Shown piece after piece: positions 33,996 to 43,526 of a stretch of DNA of 56,351 bases. Source of the stretch: an uncultured Opitutia bacterium (GTDB taxonomy: Bacteria > Verrucomicrobiota > Verrucomicrobiia > Opitutales > Opitutaceae); NCBI GenBank assembly GCA_903902745.1, contig CAIUWA010000049.1:1-56351 (forward strand). Direction: 5' to 3'. The notes under the pieces are model-generated. The model was given only the letters and a program-made list of their open reading frames with translations, searched no databases and was not told the origin of the DNA. Made by a program: the position numbers and the translations under genes. Position 1 is the first letter of the stretch. Every line of letters begins with the position of its first letter.

Positions 33996-35663
33996 ATGAA
34001 AGACACGTTTACCCTCGGCATTGACTACGGCACGAACTCCGTGCGCTGCCTGATCGTCCGGTGCGCCGACGGCGCAGAGATTGCCAGTTGCGTGGTAAAT
34101 TATCCCGGCGGCCGCCAAGGCGTAATCCTCGACCCCAAGGACCACCACCTCGCCCGTCAGCATCCGGGCGACTACCTATATGGACTCGAGAAGAGCGTGC
34201 GCGGCGCGCTCGCCACGGCCAAGAAGCAGCGCGGTTTCAAGGCGGAGTGCGTGATCGGCATCGGCGTCGACTCCACCGGCTCAAGCCCGCTGCCCGTGGA
34301 TGCACAAAACCGGCCGCTCGCCCTGGATAGGAAATGGCGGAAGCATCCCGCCGCCCAGTGCTGGCTCTGGAAGGATCACACCGGCTGGCGCGAGGCCGCA
34401 GAAATCACCCGGCTCGCCGCGCAGCACCGCCCACACTTCATCGCCAAGTGCGGCAACATCTACTCTTCCGAATGGTGGTGGTCCAAGATCTGGCACTGCC
34501 TCGCCACCGCCCCCGCGGTCTTCAACGCCGCCTACTCCTGGGTCGAGCTCGCCGACTGGGTGCCGTCCGTGCTCGCCGGCGTGACCGATCCGCGCGCGAT
34601 CAAGCGCGGCATCTGCGCCGCCGGCCACAAGGCGCTGTTCTGCGACGAATGGGGCGGCCTGCCCGACAAGGAATTTCTCGCCCTGCTCCACCCCAAGCTC
34701 GCCGACCTGCGCGACCGACTCTACCAACACGCCTACGACGCCACCGAGCCCGCCGGCCGGCTTTCACCGGAATGGGCCGTGAAACTTGGCCTGCCCGCGG
34801 GCATCGTGATCGCGATCGGCGAATTTGACGTGCACTACGGCGCCATCGGCTGCGGCGTCACGGAAGGCACACTCGTCAAAGTCATTGGCACTTCCACCTG
34901 CGACTGCGGCGTGGTCTCTGCAGACAAGCAGGTGCCCGACATCCCCGGCATCTGCGGGATCGTGAAGGGCGCAATCCTCCCTGGTTTCTACGGGATCGAG
35001 GCCGGCCAGTCCGCTGTTGGCGACATTTTCAAGTGGTGGGCCGAGGTCGTCTGCGCGGGCGACGACGCGATGCATGCGAAGCTGACCCGCGAGGCGGCCA
35101 AGCAAAAGCCCGGCCAGTCCGGCCTGCTCGCCCTCGATTGGAACAACGGCAACCGCACCATCCTCGTCGACCAGTTGCTCACCGGCCTGCTCGTCGGTCA
35201 GACGCTCTACACAACACCCGCCGAGATTTACCGCGCCCTCATCGAGGCCACGGCCTACGGGGCCCGGGCCATCATCGAGCGCATCCGCGAATATGGCGTG
35301 CCCATTGACCGCGTCGTCTGCGCCGGCGGCATCGCCGAGAAAAATCCGCTGCTGATGCAAATCTACGCCGATGTCACCGGCTGCACGATGCAGGTCGCCG
35401 GCTCCAGCCAGGCCTGCGCGCTCGGCTCGGCCGTCTCGGCCGCCGTGCTGGCCGGGGCTCACCCGGATTTCCCGACGTCCCAGGCGGCCATGACCTCGAT
35501 CAAGCCGAAGCAATTCCGGCCCAAGACCGCCAACCGCAAAACCTACGAGCAGCTCTACCAGCTCTACCGCCTGCTCCACGACTCCTTCGGCGGCATCAAC
35601 AAATCCGCCGACCTCAGCCCGGTGATGAAAGAGCTGCTCACCATCAAACAGTCCGCCCGGTAG
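33996..35663 (+). CDS. araB: L-ribulokinase
   Basis: 555 residues from ATG 33996, typical AraB length; upstream in-frame extension lies over the REP. FGGY kinase motifs: FTLGIDYGTNSVRCLIV at the N-terminus, GIGVDSTGSSPLPVD, WLWKDHTGWREAAEI, and the C-terminal ATP-binding CAGGIAEKNPLLMQIYAD. It phosphorylates L-ribulose to L-ribulose 5-phosphate. First of three rightward arabinose genes, 63 bp ahead of araA. No araC or other regulator is in the window. Confidence 0.95.
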   Translation: MKDTFTLGIDYGTNSVRCLIVRCADGAEIASCVVNYPGGRQGVILDPKDHHLARQHPGDYLYGLEKSVRGALATAKKQRGFKAECVIGIGVDSTGSSPLPVDAQNRPLALDRKWRKHPAAQCWLWKDHTGWREAAEITRLAAQHRPHFIAKCGNIYSSEWWWSKIWHCLATAPAVFNAAYSWVELADWVPSVLAGVTDPRAIKRGICAAGHKALFCDEWGGLPDKEFLALLHPKLADLRDRLYQHAYDATEPAGRLSPEWAVKLGLPAGIVIAIGEFDVHYGAIGCGVTEGTLVKVIGTSTCDCGVVSADKQVPDIPGICGIVKGAILPGFYGIEAGQSAVGDIFKWWAEVVCAGDDAMHAKLTREAAKQKPGQSGLLALDWNNGNRTILVDQLLTGLLVGQTLYTTPAEIYRALIEATAYGARAIIERIREYGVPIDRVVCAGGIAEKNPLLMQIYADVTGCTMQVAGSSQACALGSAVSAAVLAGAHPDFPTSQAAMTSIKPKQFRPKTANRKTYEQLYQLYRLLHDSFGGINKSADLSPVMKELLTIKQSAR

Positions 35664-35677
35664 GCTTCAGATTCTCA

Positions 35678-35711
35678 TAACTTCGTGTGCTCCGTGCCTC
35701 CGTGGCAAAAT
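35678..35711. repeat. Single arm of a cacggag-word repeat
   Basis: cttcgtgtgctccgtgcctc and tccgtggcaaaat match one arm of the word-built palindromes; no clear partner arm is left. It lies between araB and araA and covers the furthest start of the araA frame. Confidence 0.55.
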
Positions 35712-35726
35712 CTCCCCACCCCTTTC

Positions 35727-37238
35727 ATGATCCAAAACCTCTCCTCCTCCGAAATCTGGTTCGTCACCGGCAGCCAGCACCTCTATGGCGAGGCCGCCCT
35801 CAAACAGGTCGCGGCCAATTCCAAGAAGATCGCCGCCGCCCTTGGCGCCTCGAAGCGCATCCCGCTCAAGGTCGTCTTCAAGGCCCTGCTGACCACCCCC
35901 GATGAAATCCGTGCCCTCTGCCTCGAGGCGGACCACGCCCCGAATTGCGCCGGCCTGATCCTGTGGATGCACACGTTTTCGCCTTCGAAGATGTGGATCG
36001 GCGGGCTGACATCGCTGAAGAAGCCCTTCGTCCATTTCCACACGCAGTTCAACCGCGACCTGCCGTGGGAGGAGATCGACATGGATTTCATGAACCTCAA
36101 CCAGGCCGCGCACGGCGACCGCGAGGCCGGATTCATCCACACGCGCCTGCGGCTCAACCGCAAGGTGATCGTCGGCCACTGGGAGGACCACGAGGTGCAG
36201 GACCGCCTGGCCGCGTGGATGCGCGCCGCCCGCGCCTGGCACGACTGGCAGGGCGCGAAGTTCGCCCGCTTCGGCGACAACATGCGCCAGGTCGCCGTCA
36301 CGGATGGCGACAAGGTTTCCGCCGAGATGAAATTTGGCTTTGCCGTCAACGGCTACGGCGTTGGTGACCTCGTGCAGCATGTCGACGCCGTGAGCGAGTC
36401 GCGCATCACCAAGCTCTGCGCCGAATACGAGGAACTCTACACCGTGGCCCCGGACCTCCGCGCGGGCGGGCCCCGCCACGACTCGCTCCGCTACGGCGCG
36501 CGGCAGGAACTCGGCCTGCGCTCATTCCTCAAGGAGGGCGGCTTCAAGGGATTCACCACCACGTTCGAAGATCTCCACGGGCTGCACCAACTGCCGGGCC
36601 TCGCCGTGCAGCGGCTGATGGCCGAAGGCTATGGCTTCGGTGCCGAGGGTGATTGGAAGACCTGCGCCCTGCTCCGCGCCATGAAAGTCATCGGCGCCGA
36701 CCTCGAGGGCGGCACGTCGTTCATGGAGGACTATACTTATCACCTGCATCCCAAGGGACATCAGGTGCTCGGCGCGCACATGCTCGAGATCTGCCCGTCG
36801 ATTGCCGCCGGCAAGCCCTCGCTCGAGATCCATCCGCTCGGCATCGGCGGCAAGGAGGACCCGGTGCGCCTCGTCTTCGACGCCCCGGCCGGCCCGGCGC
36901 TCAACGCCTCACTGATCGACCTCGGCAACCGTTTTCGCCTGATCGTGAACAAGGTCGACGCCGTGAAGACCCCGAAGCTGCCAAAGCTCCCCGTCGCCCG
37001 CGCCGTCTGGGAATGCCGGCCCGACTTCAAGACCGCCTGCGCCGCGTGGATCCTCGCCGGCGGCGCGCACCACACCGGTTACAGCTACAGTGTCACCGGC
37101 GAGCACCTCGAGGACTTCGCTACCCTCGCCGGCATCGAGCTGGTCATGATCAAGGGCGACACGAAGCTCGCCGAGTTCAAAAAGGAACTCCGCTGGAACG
37201 AACTCTACTACCATCTCGCGCAGGGACTGCGCGCATGA
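35727..37238 (+). CDS. araA: L-arabinose isomerase
   Basis: 503 residues from ATG 35727, near the family norm of about 500; the frame from 35685 would include repeat DNA. AraA converts L-arabinose to L-ribulose with a Mn2+ site. Seen: [47 protein letters not shown], the metal-ligand regions [13 protein letters not shown] and [27 protein letters not shown] and [10 protein letters not shown]. All expected Glu and His positions appear intact. Confidence 0.96.
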   Translation: MIQNLSSSEIWFVTGSQHLYGEAALKQVAANSKKIAAALGASKRIPLKVVFKALLTTPDEIRALCLEADHAPNCAGLILWMHTFSPSKMWIGGLTSLKKPFVHFHTQFNRDLPWEEIDMDFMNLNQAAHGDREAGFIHTRLRLNRKVIVGHWEDHEVQDRLAAWMRAARAWHDWQGAKFARFGDNMRQVAVTDGDKVSAEMKFGFAVNGYGVGDLVQHVDAVSESRITKLCAEYEELYTVAPDLRAGGPRHDSLRYGARQELGLRSFLKEGGFKGFTTTFEDLHGLHQLPGLAVQRLMAEGYGFGAEGDWKTCALLRAMKVIGADLEGGTSFMEDYTYHLHPKGHQVLGAHMLEICPSIAAGKPSLEIHPLGIGGKEDPVRLVFDAPAGPALNASLIDLGNRFRLIVNKVDAVKTPKLPKLPVARAVWECRPDFKTACAAWILAGGAHHTGYSYSVTGEHLEDFATLAGIELVMIKGDTKLAEFKKELRWNELYYHLAQGLRA

Positions 37239-37239
37239 A

Positions 37240-37349
37240 GGTGAGAGTGAAAATGAAAGTGTGAGAAATCTGACCAAACCCTCGCAATCACCTCCGTCCG
37301 TTTTCAGTTCACCATCCGCCCTTTTCACCCTCACTCTCACTTTCACTCC
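37240..37349. repeat. Inverted repeat with gtgaaa/gtgaga words
   Basis: ggtgagagtgaaaatgaaag at the left and the complement of tcaccctcactctcactttc at the right, around a ~50-bp middle. Six-base words (gtgaga, gtgaaa, atgaaa) repeat within each arm. It fills the araA-araD gap. Confidence 0.75.
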
Positions 37350-37352
37350 CGC

Positions 37353-38051
37353 ATGCTCAAAGAACTCAAACGCGAGGCCTATGAGGCGAACCTGCTGCTG
37401 CCGAAGCACGGGTTGATCAACCTCACCTTTGGCAACGCCAGTGCCATCGACCGTTCGCGAGAGATTTTTGCGATTAAACCGAGTGGCGTGGATTACGATG
37501 AGCTGCAGCCCGAGGACATGGTGCTCGTCGACCTCGAGGGCGAGAAGGTGGAGGGCAAGCTCAAGCCCTCGTCCGACACGGCCACGCACCGCCGGCTTTA
37601 TCTCGGTTTCAAGAAGATCGGCGGCATCGTGCACACGCATTCATCCTGCGCCACCGCGTTCGCCCAGGCCGGGCGGGCGATCCCGTGCCTTGGCACCACG
37701 CACGCCGACTATTTTCATGGCGAGATCCCCGTGACCCGGAAAATGACCGCCACGGAAATTGCCCGGGCCTACGAGTGGGAAACGGGCAGCGTGATTCTCG
37801 AGCGCTTCAAACGGCTCGACCCGCTCGACTCACCCGGGGTCCTCGTAAACCGCCATGCGCCCTTCACCTGGGGTCCGACCGTCGCGAAAGCCGTCGAAGT
37901 GGCCATCGCGGTCGAGTGCTGCGCCTACATGGCCCTGATGTCTCTGGGCTTGGCCCCGAGACTGAAGGGCATCGAACCGGAGCTCCTCCACAAACACTTC
38001 AAGCGCAAGCACGGGCCGGGAGCGTATTACGGACAGAAGAACCGCTCCTGA
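37353..38051 (+). CDS. araD: L-ribulose-5-phosphate 4-epimerase
   Basis: 232 residues, the usual size. Class II aldolase/adducin family: GLINLTFGNASAIDR, IKPSGVDYDELQPEDMVLVD, SDTATHRRLYLGF, the zinc site IVHTHSSCATAFAQAG with a third His in TTHADYFHGEIPV, and NRHAPFTWG. It makes D-xylulose 5-phosphate for the pentose phosphate pathway. Third and last gene of the rightward arabinose unit, separated from araA by a word repeat. Confidence 0.95.
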   Translation: MLKELKREAYEANLLLPKHGLINLTFGNASAIDRSREIFAIKPSGVDYDELQPEDMVLVDLEGEKVEGKLKPSSDTATHRRLYLGFKKIGGIVHTHSSCATAFAQAGRAIPCLGTTHADYFHGEIPVTRKMTATEIARAYEWETGSVILERFKRLDPLDSPGVLVNRHAPFTWGPTVAKAVEVAIAVECCAYMALMSLGLAPRLKGIEPELLHKHFKRKHGPGAYYGQKNRS

Positions 38052-38074
38052 GACGAAGCGCCCGAGCCGATTTT

Positions 38075-38163
38075 TTAAGCGCAAAGACGCCAAGTCGCGA
38101 AGGTGGCAGCAAAGGGAAGAGGAATTAGGCAGGAGCTTCGCATCCTCGCGTCTTTGCGCTTAA
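38075..38163. repeat. Palindromic repeat with cgcaaag words
   Basis: Perfect 16-bp arms ttaagcgcaaagacgc (38075-38090) and complement (38148-38163), with the left arm continuing through caag and tcgcgaag words. Last repeat of this class going rightward; it separates the convergent araD and the 107-aa gene. Confidence 0.88.
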
Positions 38164-38172
38164 TCTCCCCGC

Positions 38173-38496
38173 CTAATCCCGGGAAACAGCGCTGTCGGAG
38201 GCCACTTCCGAGCGCAAAGCCGCCTCGGCCGCCATTTTCGCCTGCGCCTGGGTGGGTTCGGTCCCGCCCTGGATGATAAAGCCGTCGACACTGAGGATCG
38301 CCCAGCGCCAGGCGTCGGGATACTCCTGCTCGACCAGGCTGATGTGCTGGCATTCGGAACAACCGGCGGTCTCCAGCGTCGCGAGGGAAAAGAAGCAGAA
38401 TTTCGAAACCACGGCCGCCTGCGCGTCCGGCAGGAGGGAGAAGGACTGCCACGTCAGCGAGAAGTCGGGAGACTGCAGAAATTGTGGGTGATTCAT
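38173..38496 (-). CDS. Small conserved-looking hypothetical protein
   Basis: 107 residues with no signal peptide or membrane segment. A CSECQH motif in the middle could bind metal. The later part WRWAILSVDGFIIQGGTEPT reads like a small ligand-binding or ferredoxin-like strand pattern, and the protein ends in an Ala-rich helix. Similar short proteins in Opitutaceae come to mind but I cannot name a family. It points away from the tRNA. Confidence 0.55.
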   Translation of the reverse strand: MNHPQFLQSPDFSLTWQSFSLLPDAQAAVVSKFCFFSLATLETAGCSECQHISLVEQEYPDAWRWAILSVDGFIIQGGTEPTQAQAKMAAEAALRSEVASDSAVSRD

Positions 38497-38743
38497 GGGT
38501 GGAGGTGGGCTGGGTGCGAGCGGTTAAAAGCTGCGCCTTGGTTGCCCTTGATAGTGATGGTGTGCGCCGCATTGACCGGGCAGGCGGGCGAAAGTTCGGT
38601 GCCGGTTAAAATTATGTCCCGCGGGTGCCATAGACGTTTACAGTCCACCGGAATGCCTCCGGCTATCATCCCGGCCCGCTGCCCGCTGCAAAGCGGTCTT
38701 GTCAACGCGCCGGCTTTTTGCGCAGATGGGAATCCTGCGCCTT

Positions 38744-38815
38744 GCGGGCGTAGTATAACGGCTATCACGTGTGCTTCCCAAGCATGAAAAGAGGGTTCGA
38801 CTCCCTCCGCCCGCA
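38744..38815 (+). tRNA. tRNA-Gly (anticodon CCC)
   Basis: The acceptor stem GCGGGCG (38744-38750) pairs with CGCCCGC (38808-38814); discriminator A is followed by encoded CCA (38816-38818). The anticodon arm TGTGC-TTCCCAA-GCATG has CCC in the loop centre. The T arm GAGGG-TTCGACT-CCCTC is perfect; the D stem is imperfect, as in other bacterial tRNA-Gly. A TTGTCA at 38699-38704 may be the -35 box. The integrase gene follows 98 bp after the CCA, so this tRNA is the probable attachment site. Confidence 0.95.
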
Positions 38816-38853
38816 CCACCTCTACCAGAGGTAAAACACACTTAGACAACGCT

Positions 38854-38880
38854 ACTCGTGCCAGATTTCCTGGCACGAGT
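38854..38880 (+). repeat. Perfect hairpin between tRNA-Gly and integrase
   Basis: ACTCGTGCCAG / CTGGCACGAGT, 11 bp with a 5-nt loop, no T run. ggcacgagt recurs at 40158-40166, and aagttgacg right after the hairpin (38881-38889) recurs at 40104-40112. This may be an attP/recombinase arm region or a tRNA transcript terminator. Confidence 0.65.
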
Positions 38881-38915
38881 AAGTTGACGATGGCTCCTAG
38901 CCCATGGAGGCCATC

Positions 38916-40070
38916 ATGAAGAACGGCGATTTCGTTATCCGCCCCATCCGCGTCCGGGACCATGGGTTTGACTACGTCACGCATCAGGTGGTCGGCTATC
39001 TGAACGGCCAGCGGGTCCGCCGGAAGTTCAAGACCCGCGATGGTGCCTTGGGCGAGTTGAACCGCCTCCAAGTCGAGGCGGCCAACGGCGCCGGCGCCGT
39101 GCGAGCCGTGAACACCCGGTTGACCCAAGAGCAAATCATGGAGGCCGAAGCCTGTTTTCAGCGGCTGACGGGCAAACCGCTGAGCCTCGCGGTCGATTGG
39201 TTCCTCACCACGTATCGGCCCCCGAACGCCGAGATCGCCTTGGAAACAGCCCGGGATTCGTTCCTGGCCGACCGCGCCCTCCACGTCCGGACATTCGCCC
39301 TACGGGACTACCGGCGCACCCTTGCGGTTTTCTGCGCGGCGTTGCCGGGCCGTCCGGTCCACTCGATCACCACCGGCGAGGTGCAAACCTTCCTGACGGC
39401 ACGCAAGGTCGGTAAGAAAAGATGGAATAACCTTCGCGGGGACTTGCATGCGTTCTTCAATTATTGCATCGCGGCGCCGCGTGGTTGGCTCAGCCAGAAC
39501 CCGGTCAAACCAATTGCAACTTTCGAGATCAACCGGGGCCTTCCTGAAATTCTGGCAGTCGCCAAGGCCGCCGAGTTGATGGAGTACGTCCAAACCTACG
39601 CGGACGGCGCGATTGCGCCCTATTTCGCCTTGTGCTTGTTCGCCGGACTGCGGCCTTGCATCCCCGACGGTGAGGTCTGGAAGCTCGGCAAGCAGAAGGA
39701 CGTTGGGCGATTCATCGACGTTGCGCTGAAGGTCATCCGAATCTCCCCGGAGATCGCCAAGACCAAGGGAGTTAGATCCGTCACGATCCAGTCTAACCTC
39801 GCGTCCTGGTTGAGGCGTTTTCCGCTCGACCGCTTCCCCATCGTTCCCCCCAACATCCGGCGCATGGTCCAGCACGTTCGCGAGAAATTCGCCCTATCCG
39901 ACGACGTATTAAGGCACACCATGATCTCGGCGCACGTCGCCCGCTTTCGCAGCCTTGGCGACACAGCACTCCAAGCCGGAAATTCGGAGGGGATAATCAA
40001 AAAACATTACCTGAACCTACTGAGTGCGGCCGACGCGAAAAAGTTTTGGGCGATTCGGCCGAAGCACTGA
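38916..40070 (+). CDS. int: Tyrosine recombinase (integrase)
   Basis: 384 residues. ATG 38916 has GGAGG (38906-38910) 5 nt upstream and is preferred to ATG 38904. N-terminal SAM-like DNA-binding part, then the catalytic domain: Arg box LFAGLRPCIPDGEVWKL, the Lys strand AKTKGVRSVTIQ, the second box SDDVLRHTMISAH and the nucleophile in GNSEGIIKKHYLNLL. The second box has Asp where HxxR enzymes have His, as in other integrases with an NGLRH-type box. It catalyses insertion at the adjacent tRNA-Gly, inferred from position. Confidence 0.9.
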   Translation: MKNGDFVIRPIRVRDHGFDYVTHQVVGYLNGQRVRRKFKTRDGALGELNRLQVEAANGAGAVRAVNTRLTQEQIMEAEACFQRLTGKPLSLAVDWFLTTYRPPNAEIALETARDSFLADRALHVRTFALRDYRRTLAVFCAALPGRPVHSITTGEVQTFLTARKVGKKRWNNLRGDLHAFFNYCIAAPRGWLSQNPVKPIATFEINRGLPEILAVAKAAELMEYVQTYADGAIAPYFALCLFAGLRPCIPDGEVWKLGKQKDVGRFIDVALKVIRISPEIAKTKGVRSVTIQSNLASWLRRFPLDRFPIVPPNIRRMVQHVREKFALSDDVLRHTMISAHVARFRSLGDTALQAGNSEGIIKKHYLNLLSAADAKKFWAIRPKH

Positions 40071-40184
40071 CGGCGGGCGGCGGGCTTGTGTGGACTTCCC
40101 GACAAGTTGACGGGACCGATTTTGACAGGAAGGGCACGGTTTCAAAGGGCTAGTAGCGGCACGAGTTGACTCTCGTCCTTGGGG

Positions 40185-40430
40185 ATGAACCCACAACTTG
40201 ATACCACCCAATTCGCAGTTCGCATCGTCGATTCCGATGGACTGCTTCAGGCCGTCTTCGACGAAGGCGGTCGTCCCTCCCCGCGTTGGCTCAGGAGCCA
40301 AATGAAGCGCGGGACAATCCCACATCTGAAGATCGGCCGGCTAGTCCGATTCGACATTGATGCGGTGCGTCGGGCGTTGGCAGAAAACTGCACAGTGCAG
40401 GCCAAGACCGCAAAACGGAACGCGGCGTGA
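40185..40430 (+). CDS. Excisionase-like helix-turn-helix protein
   Basis: 81 residues from ATG 40185; TTG 40179 is a less likely start. The core PSPRWLRSQMKRGTIPHLKI followed by GRLVRFDIDAVRRAL is the winged-helix pattern of MerR-like/Xis small DNA-binding proteins that bend attachment-site DNA. It lies 114 bp after the integrase on the same strand, with repeated gttgac motifs in between. A role as recombination directionality factor is inferred. Confidence 0.78.
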   Translation: MNPQLDTTQFAVRIVDSDGLLQAVFDEGGRPSPRWLRSQMKRGTIPHLKIGRLVRFDIDAVRRALAENCTVQAKTAKRNAA

Positions 40431-40638
40431 ACCCACCGACACTCCGTTCCGCCACTCGCCCCCCCAGCGACCCTCATTCCGGCGAGTTCATTACGCCGAT
40501 CCGCACCAAGCTGAGGGTGCCTCTGCGCGGCTGATAGCCGCGTTTCAGACCGATTCGCTCGGATAGCGCCGAGAGAATCTCCCCGACCGAAGGCGCTGGT
40601 TAAGACGGTGGAGCGCGTCCAGCGCGCCGCAATCGTTC

Positions 40639-43464
40639 TCACAGACGCTGCGAGGGGCCGCGCTGGGAATGGGTGTCGATCCGATGATAGGCATCCTCAT
40701 CAAATCCACGCTGTCGGGCACGCGCCTGTCGAACACCGGCTTGATGCCCTATTCGCCCCCGGCTCAATACCCATGCTGCCACCCGCCGCGCAGGTCCAGG
40801 AAGCCCTCCTACCTGGCTCCGGACGGCCTGCACCCAAGCCCGGCTTCGATCCAGAACCTGTCTGGTCAACGAGTGCTCCGATCCCAAGAGATCGAGGGCT
40901 GCCTCCCGGTTCCCATCCGGCAGCCTTTCCAGCAATGCGGTCTTGTCGGGCGTGTGAACCACGCAGGACATCTGGCCACGCGAACATGCGACATAAGCCG
41001 CCTTCGCGTTCAATCGTTCCGCCGCCACGACAACGTGCTGGACGGTCTTGCTCTGCGCCGCATGGCTCGTCACAGCGAATCCGTGGGCAAATTCCCGAAA
41101 CCGCCGCGTGTCGATCCCGCGCCCGTCCGTGGTTTGGATGACGCCGGCTTCGATCCTGTTCACGACCACAATCTCCCCATTGAGGACTCCAGCGTTTCGG
41201 TCATTGGCGCGAATAAGCAGCCGGTCGCCGGCAGCGACATCCAATTGCCGGGGACGGGCGATGGAAAAGGCGCCGCTGCGGAGCGACAGCCGCTGTTCGC
41301 CCGCCGGCGATTGGACAAAAACGTTCCCGTCCGCGACTCGCGTCACCTCGGCGAATTCCCCGGCTTTGAACCCATTCGCAGCCCGGTGGAACGTGGCGAT
41401 CGTTCCGGCCTCGTAATTCCCGGCGTTCCGGGCCTGAGCCAGGGTCCACTTGAGTGGTTCGTGGACCGTGATGCTTTCTCCGGCGCCAAGCAGTCCCATC
41501 GTTTTGAGCTGGTTCCTCAGTTCCGCGGTAAAAGCCCCATGCTCGGCCCAGGTCGGCGTTACCGCCAGCACCTGGCCCACCTGCTTTCCGTCGTCGGAGA
41601 GCCGCAAAAAGTCGGCGACGGCATCGCGCAGGTAGCCGGCGTGGCCTTCCCTGACCCAGCCGAGGGCATCGAGGCGTTCGAGACCCACCCGGGCTGCGCC
41701 CGCCGCCAGGCACCGCACGGCATCCCGGTAGGCCTTATTCTGCTGCCGGCGGATGGCCGTCAGCTCAACCCGGTGGAGCTTGGAATGGGCCTCCAGAACG
41801 CGGAGAAAATCTCCGGCCTCGACTGCAGAGTGCTGCCGGCTGTCGCCGAGGAATAATACCCGGGCCGCATACCGCTCGGCAATGGCCAGCAATTCCGCGC
41901 CCTGATGGCTGGAAGTAAGTCCGGCCTCGTCACAGATTATGACCCCACCGCGGATAACCTTAAGTTCGCCACGGGCGGCGCTTTGCAGGAACCCGCTCAG
42001 GGTCTTCACTGCCAACCCATCCTTCCTCAGGGTATCGGCGGCCGAGCTGGTCGGAGCGCAACAGAGCACCGGCACGCCCGTTTTCGCCAATTCCCGGAAT
42101 ATCTCCAGCAAAACCGTGGACTTCCCGACACCGGCGGCGCCCCTGAGACAGACAACCTGGTCGGATGATGCCAAAACAGCCGCCGCCGCAGTATGCTGCT
42201 CCGGACTCAAATGCGATGACAGTTGGATATCGCCGCCACCCATGGGCTGAAACTTCCCACGGGTGCGGTCCACAAAATCGACCGCCCACTTTTCGAGGGC
42301 GAGGCCCTCAATCGTCGCAAAACGCTGATGGACCCATGGCTCCTCCGTCAGGCCGACCAGCCCCGATTCGTTGGCCCTGACGTGGAGCCGGCGCAGTTCG
42401 ATCCGGCCAAGGTTCTGATTCAAAGCCTCCGCCAGAACCTCGTGCCCAGCCACCACTGACCGCCGCTCGTACAGGTGAGCGATCGCTACGGTGAGGCTTT
42501 CGCGCTCGCGTCCTGAAAGAGTGGTTTTCTGGCCGGTGCGGGTGATGGCTTGGGTTTTTAGGATGCCCAGCTCCTTCAATTCGGCTGGCGATAATTGAGC
42601 CCGCTGCGCGGCCAGGACCTCAGGGGTGGTCGTCTCGGCGAGCTTCGCGTTGCGGCTCTCAGTCGTAATTGAATGAATTTCCGAGGTATTGGGCTCCCGG
42701 CCGTATTTTTCGCTGAATTTGGCGATCCCGGCCTCGACCTCGGCCCGGCGCTTGGAAAACCGATCCCGAATGTTGGCCGAAACTCCCGCCAGCTCGAAGC
42801 CGGTGATCGTTCCGCGAGCGTCGCGGATCTGGACGAGGTCATAACCCAGCCCCTGGCACGACCGCGCCATTTCGTTTTGATAAACCTTCCCGGCGTACCG
42901 GATCGCGGAAACCATCTCGAATTCCGTCAATGCCCTCCAATCCTTGGAGGCCAAGTCCCAGGTCGCGTTGGCCGTGACGAAGTGCGTATGCACCTGGGGA
43001 TCGAGCGCACGGGACGCCGTGTGCCGAAAGGCGGCAGCGACCACGTTTGAGGTTCGGCGGTTGATCCGGGATGAGAGGGTGTTCGCCTGCCTGGCCGCAA
43101 ATTTCTCCAGCTCGCCGAACGCAAGGGCCGCAGCGGCGTCATGCACCGCGAGGAGCCGGGTGTCCCCCATGGTGACCGCCATGACCGAGACCGATTTTTG
43201 GGCGCTGCACTGGAAGTCGAAAAACCTCACCCGGTTGTCCCCGTCGCGGGGCGTCAGCTTGCCCGACCCGCCAGGATGGCGGTTCTTCCTCAAATACTCG
43301 AATGCCGGATCACCCGCGCGAATTTCACCGCGAAGGCCCAGTCGCTCCGTACCCCTGCCGATCCATTGCCCGATCACGGTCTCTTTCGCGCAGTAATAGT
43401 CGTTCGCCGTGAGATGCCGGCGTAAATATGTGCCGCCACTCTTGATTTTTGCCATGGTGAACAT
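40639..43464 (-). CDS. MobF (TrwC/TraI-type) conjugative relaxase-helicase
   Basis: 941 residues, near the length of TrwC (966). AGAGGAAG precedes ATG 43464 at good spacing; ATG 43455 is the alternative. The N-terminal relaxase domain has tyrosines at ~13 and 23-24 (TANDYYCAK) and the metal-site region ALDPQVHTHFVTAN with the paired His. The helicase domain (SF1) has Walker A GAAGVGKST, motif II CDEAG and motif LFLGDSRQHSAVEAGDF, then a C-terminal YVACSRG. It nicks oriT and unwinds DNA for transfer. Neither a coupling protein nor transfer genes are in the window. Confidence 0.93.
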   Translation of the reverse strand: MFTMAKIKSGGTYLRRHLTANDYYCAKETVIGQWIGRGTERLGLRGEIRAGDPAFEYLRKNRHPGGSGKLTPRDGDNRVRFFDFQCSAQKSVSVMAVTMGDTRLLAVHDAAAALAFGELEKFAARQANTLSSRINRRTSNVVAAAFRHTASRALDPQVHTHFVTANATWDLASKDWRALTEFEMVSAIRYAGKVYQNEMARSCQGLGYDLVQIRDARGTITGFELAGVSANIRDRFSKRRAEVEAGIAKFSEKYGREPNTSEIHSITTESRNAKLAETTTPEVLAAQRAQLSPAELKELGILKTQAITRTGQKTTLSGRERESLTVAIAHLYERRSVVAGHEVLAEALNQNLGRIELRRLHVRANESGLVGLTEEPWVHQRFATIEGLALEKWAVDFVDRTRGKFQPMGGGDIQLSSHLSPEQHTAAAAVLASSDQVVCLRGAAGVGKSTVLLEIFRELAKTGVPVLCCAPTSSAADTLRKDGLAVKTLSGFLQSAARGELKVIRGGVIICDEAGLTSSHQGAELLAIAERYAARVLFLGDSRQHSAVEAGDFLRVLEAHSKLHRVELTAIRRQQNKAYRDAVRCLAAGAARVGLERLDALGWVREGHAGYLRDAVADFLRLSDDGKQVGQVLAVTPTWAEHGAFTAELRNQLKTMGLLGAGESITVHEPLKWTLAQARNAGNYEAGTIATFHRAANGFKAGEFAEVTRVADGNVFVQSPAGEQRLSLRSGAFSIARPRQLDVAAGDRLLIRANDRNAGVLNGEIVVVNRIEAGVIQTTDGRGIDTRRFREFAHGFAVTSHAAQSKTVQHVVVAAERLNAKAAYVACSRGQMSCVVHTPDKTALLERLPDGNREAALDLLGSEHSLTRQVLDRSRAWVQAVRSQVGGLPGPARRVAAWVLSRGRIGHQAGVRQARARQRGFDEDAYHRIDTHSQRGPSQRL

Positions 43465-43526
43465 GCGTCGCTTCCTCTTGGGGGCGACGCTGTCAACCGA
43501 GCACTACCCACGCCGTTCGAAATCGA

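Noticed and set aside
38493-39284. Long minus-strand frame across the tRNA and integrase start
   Set aside because: Antisense to a clear tRNA and to the integrase; a shadow.
39910-39935. Integrase as an inactive enzyme because the HxxR His is Asp
   Set aside because: Related integrases carry an NGLRH-type box with other residues at this place, and the Arg, Lys and Tyr positions are intact.
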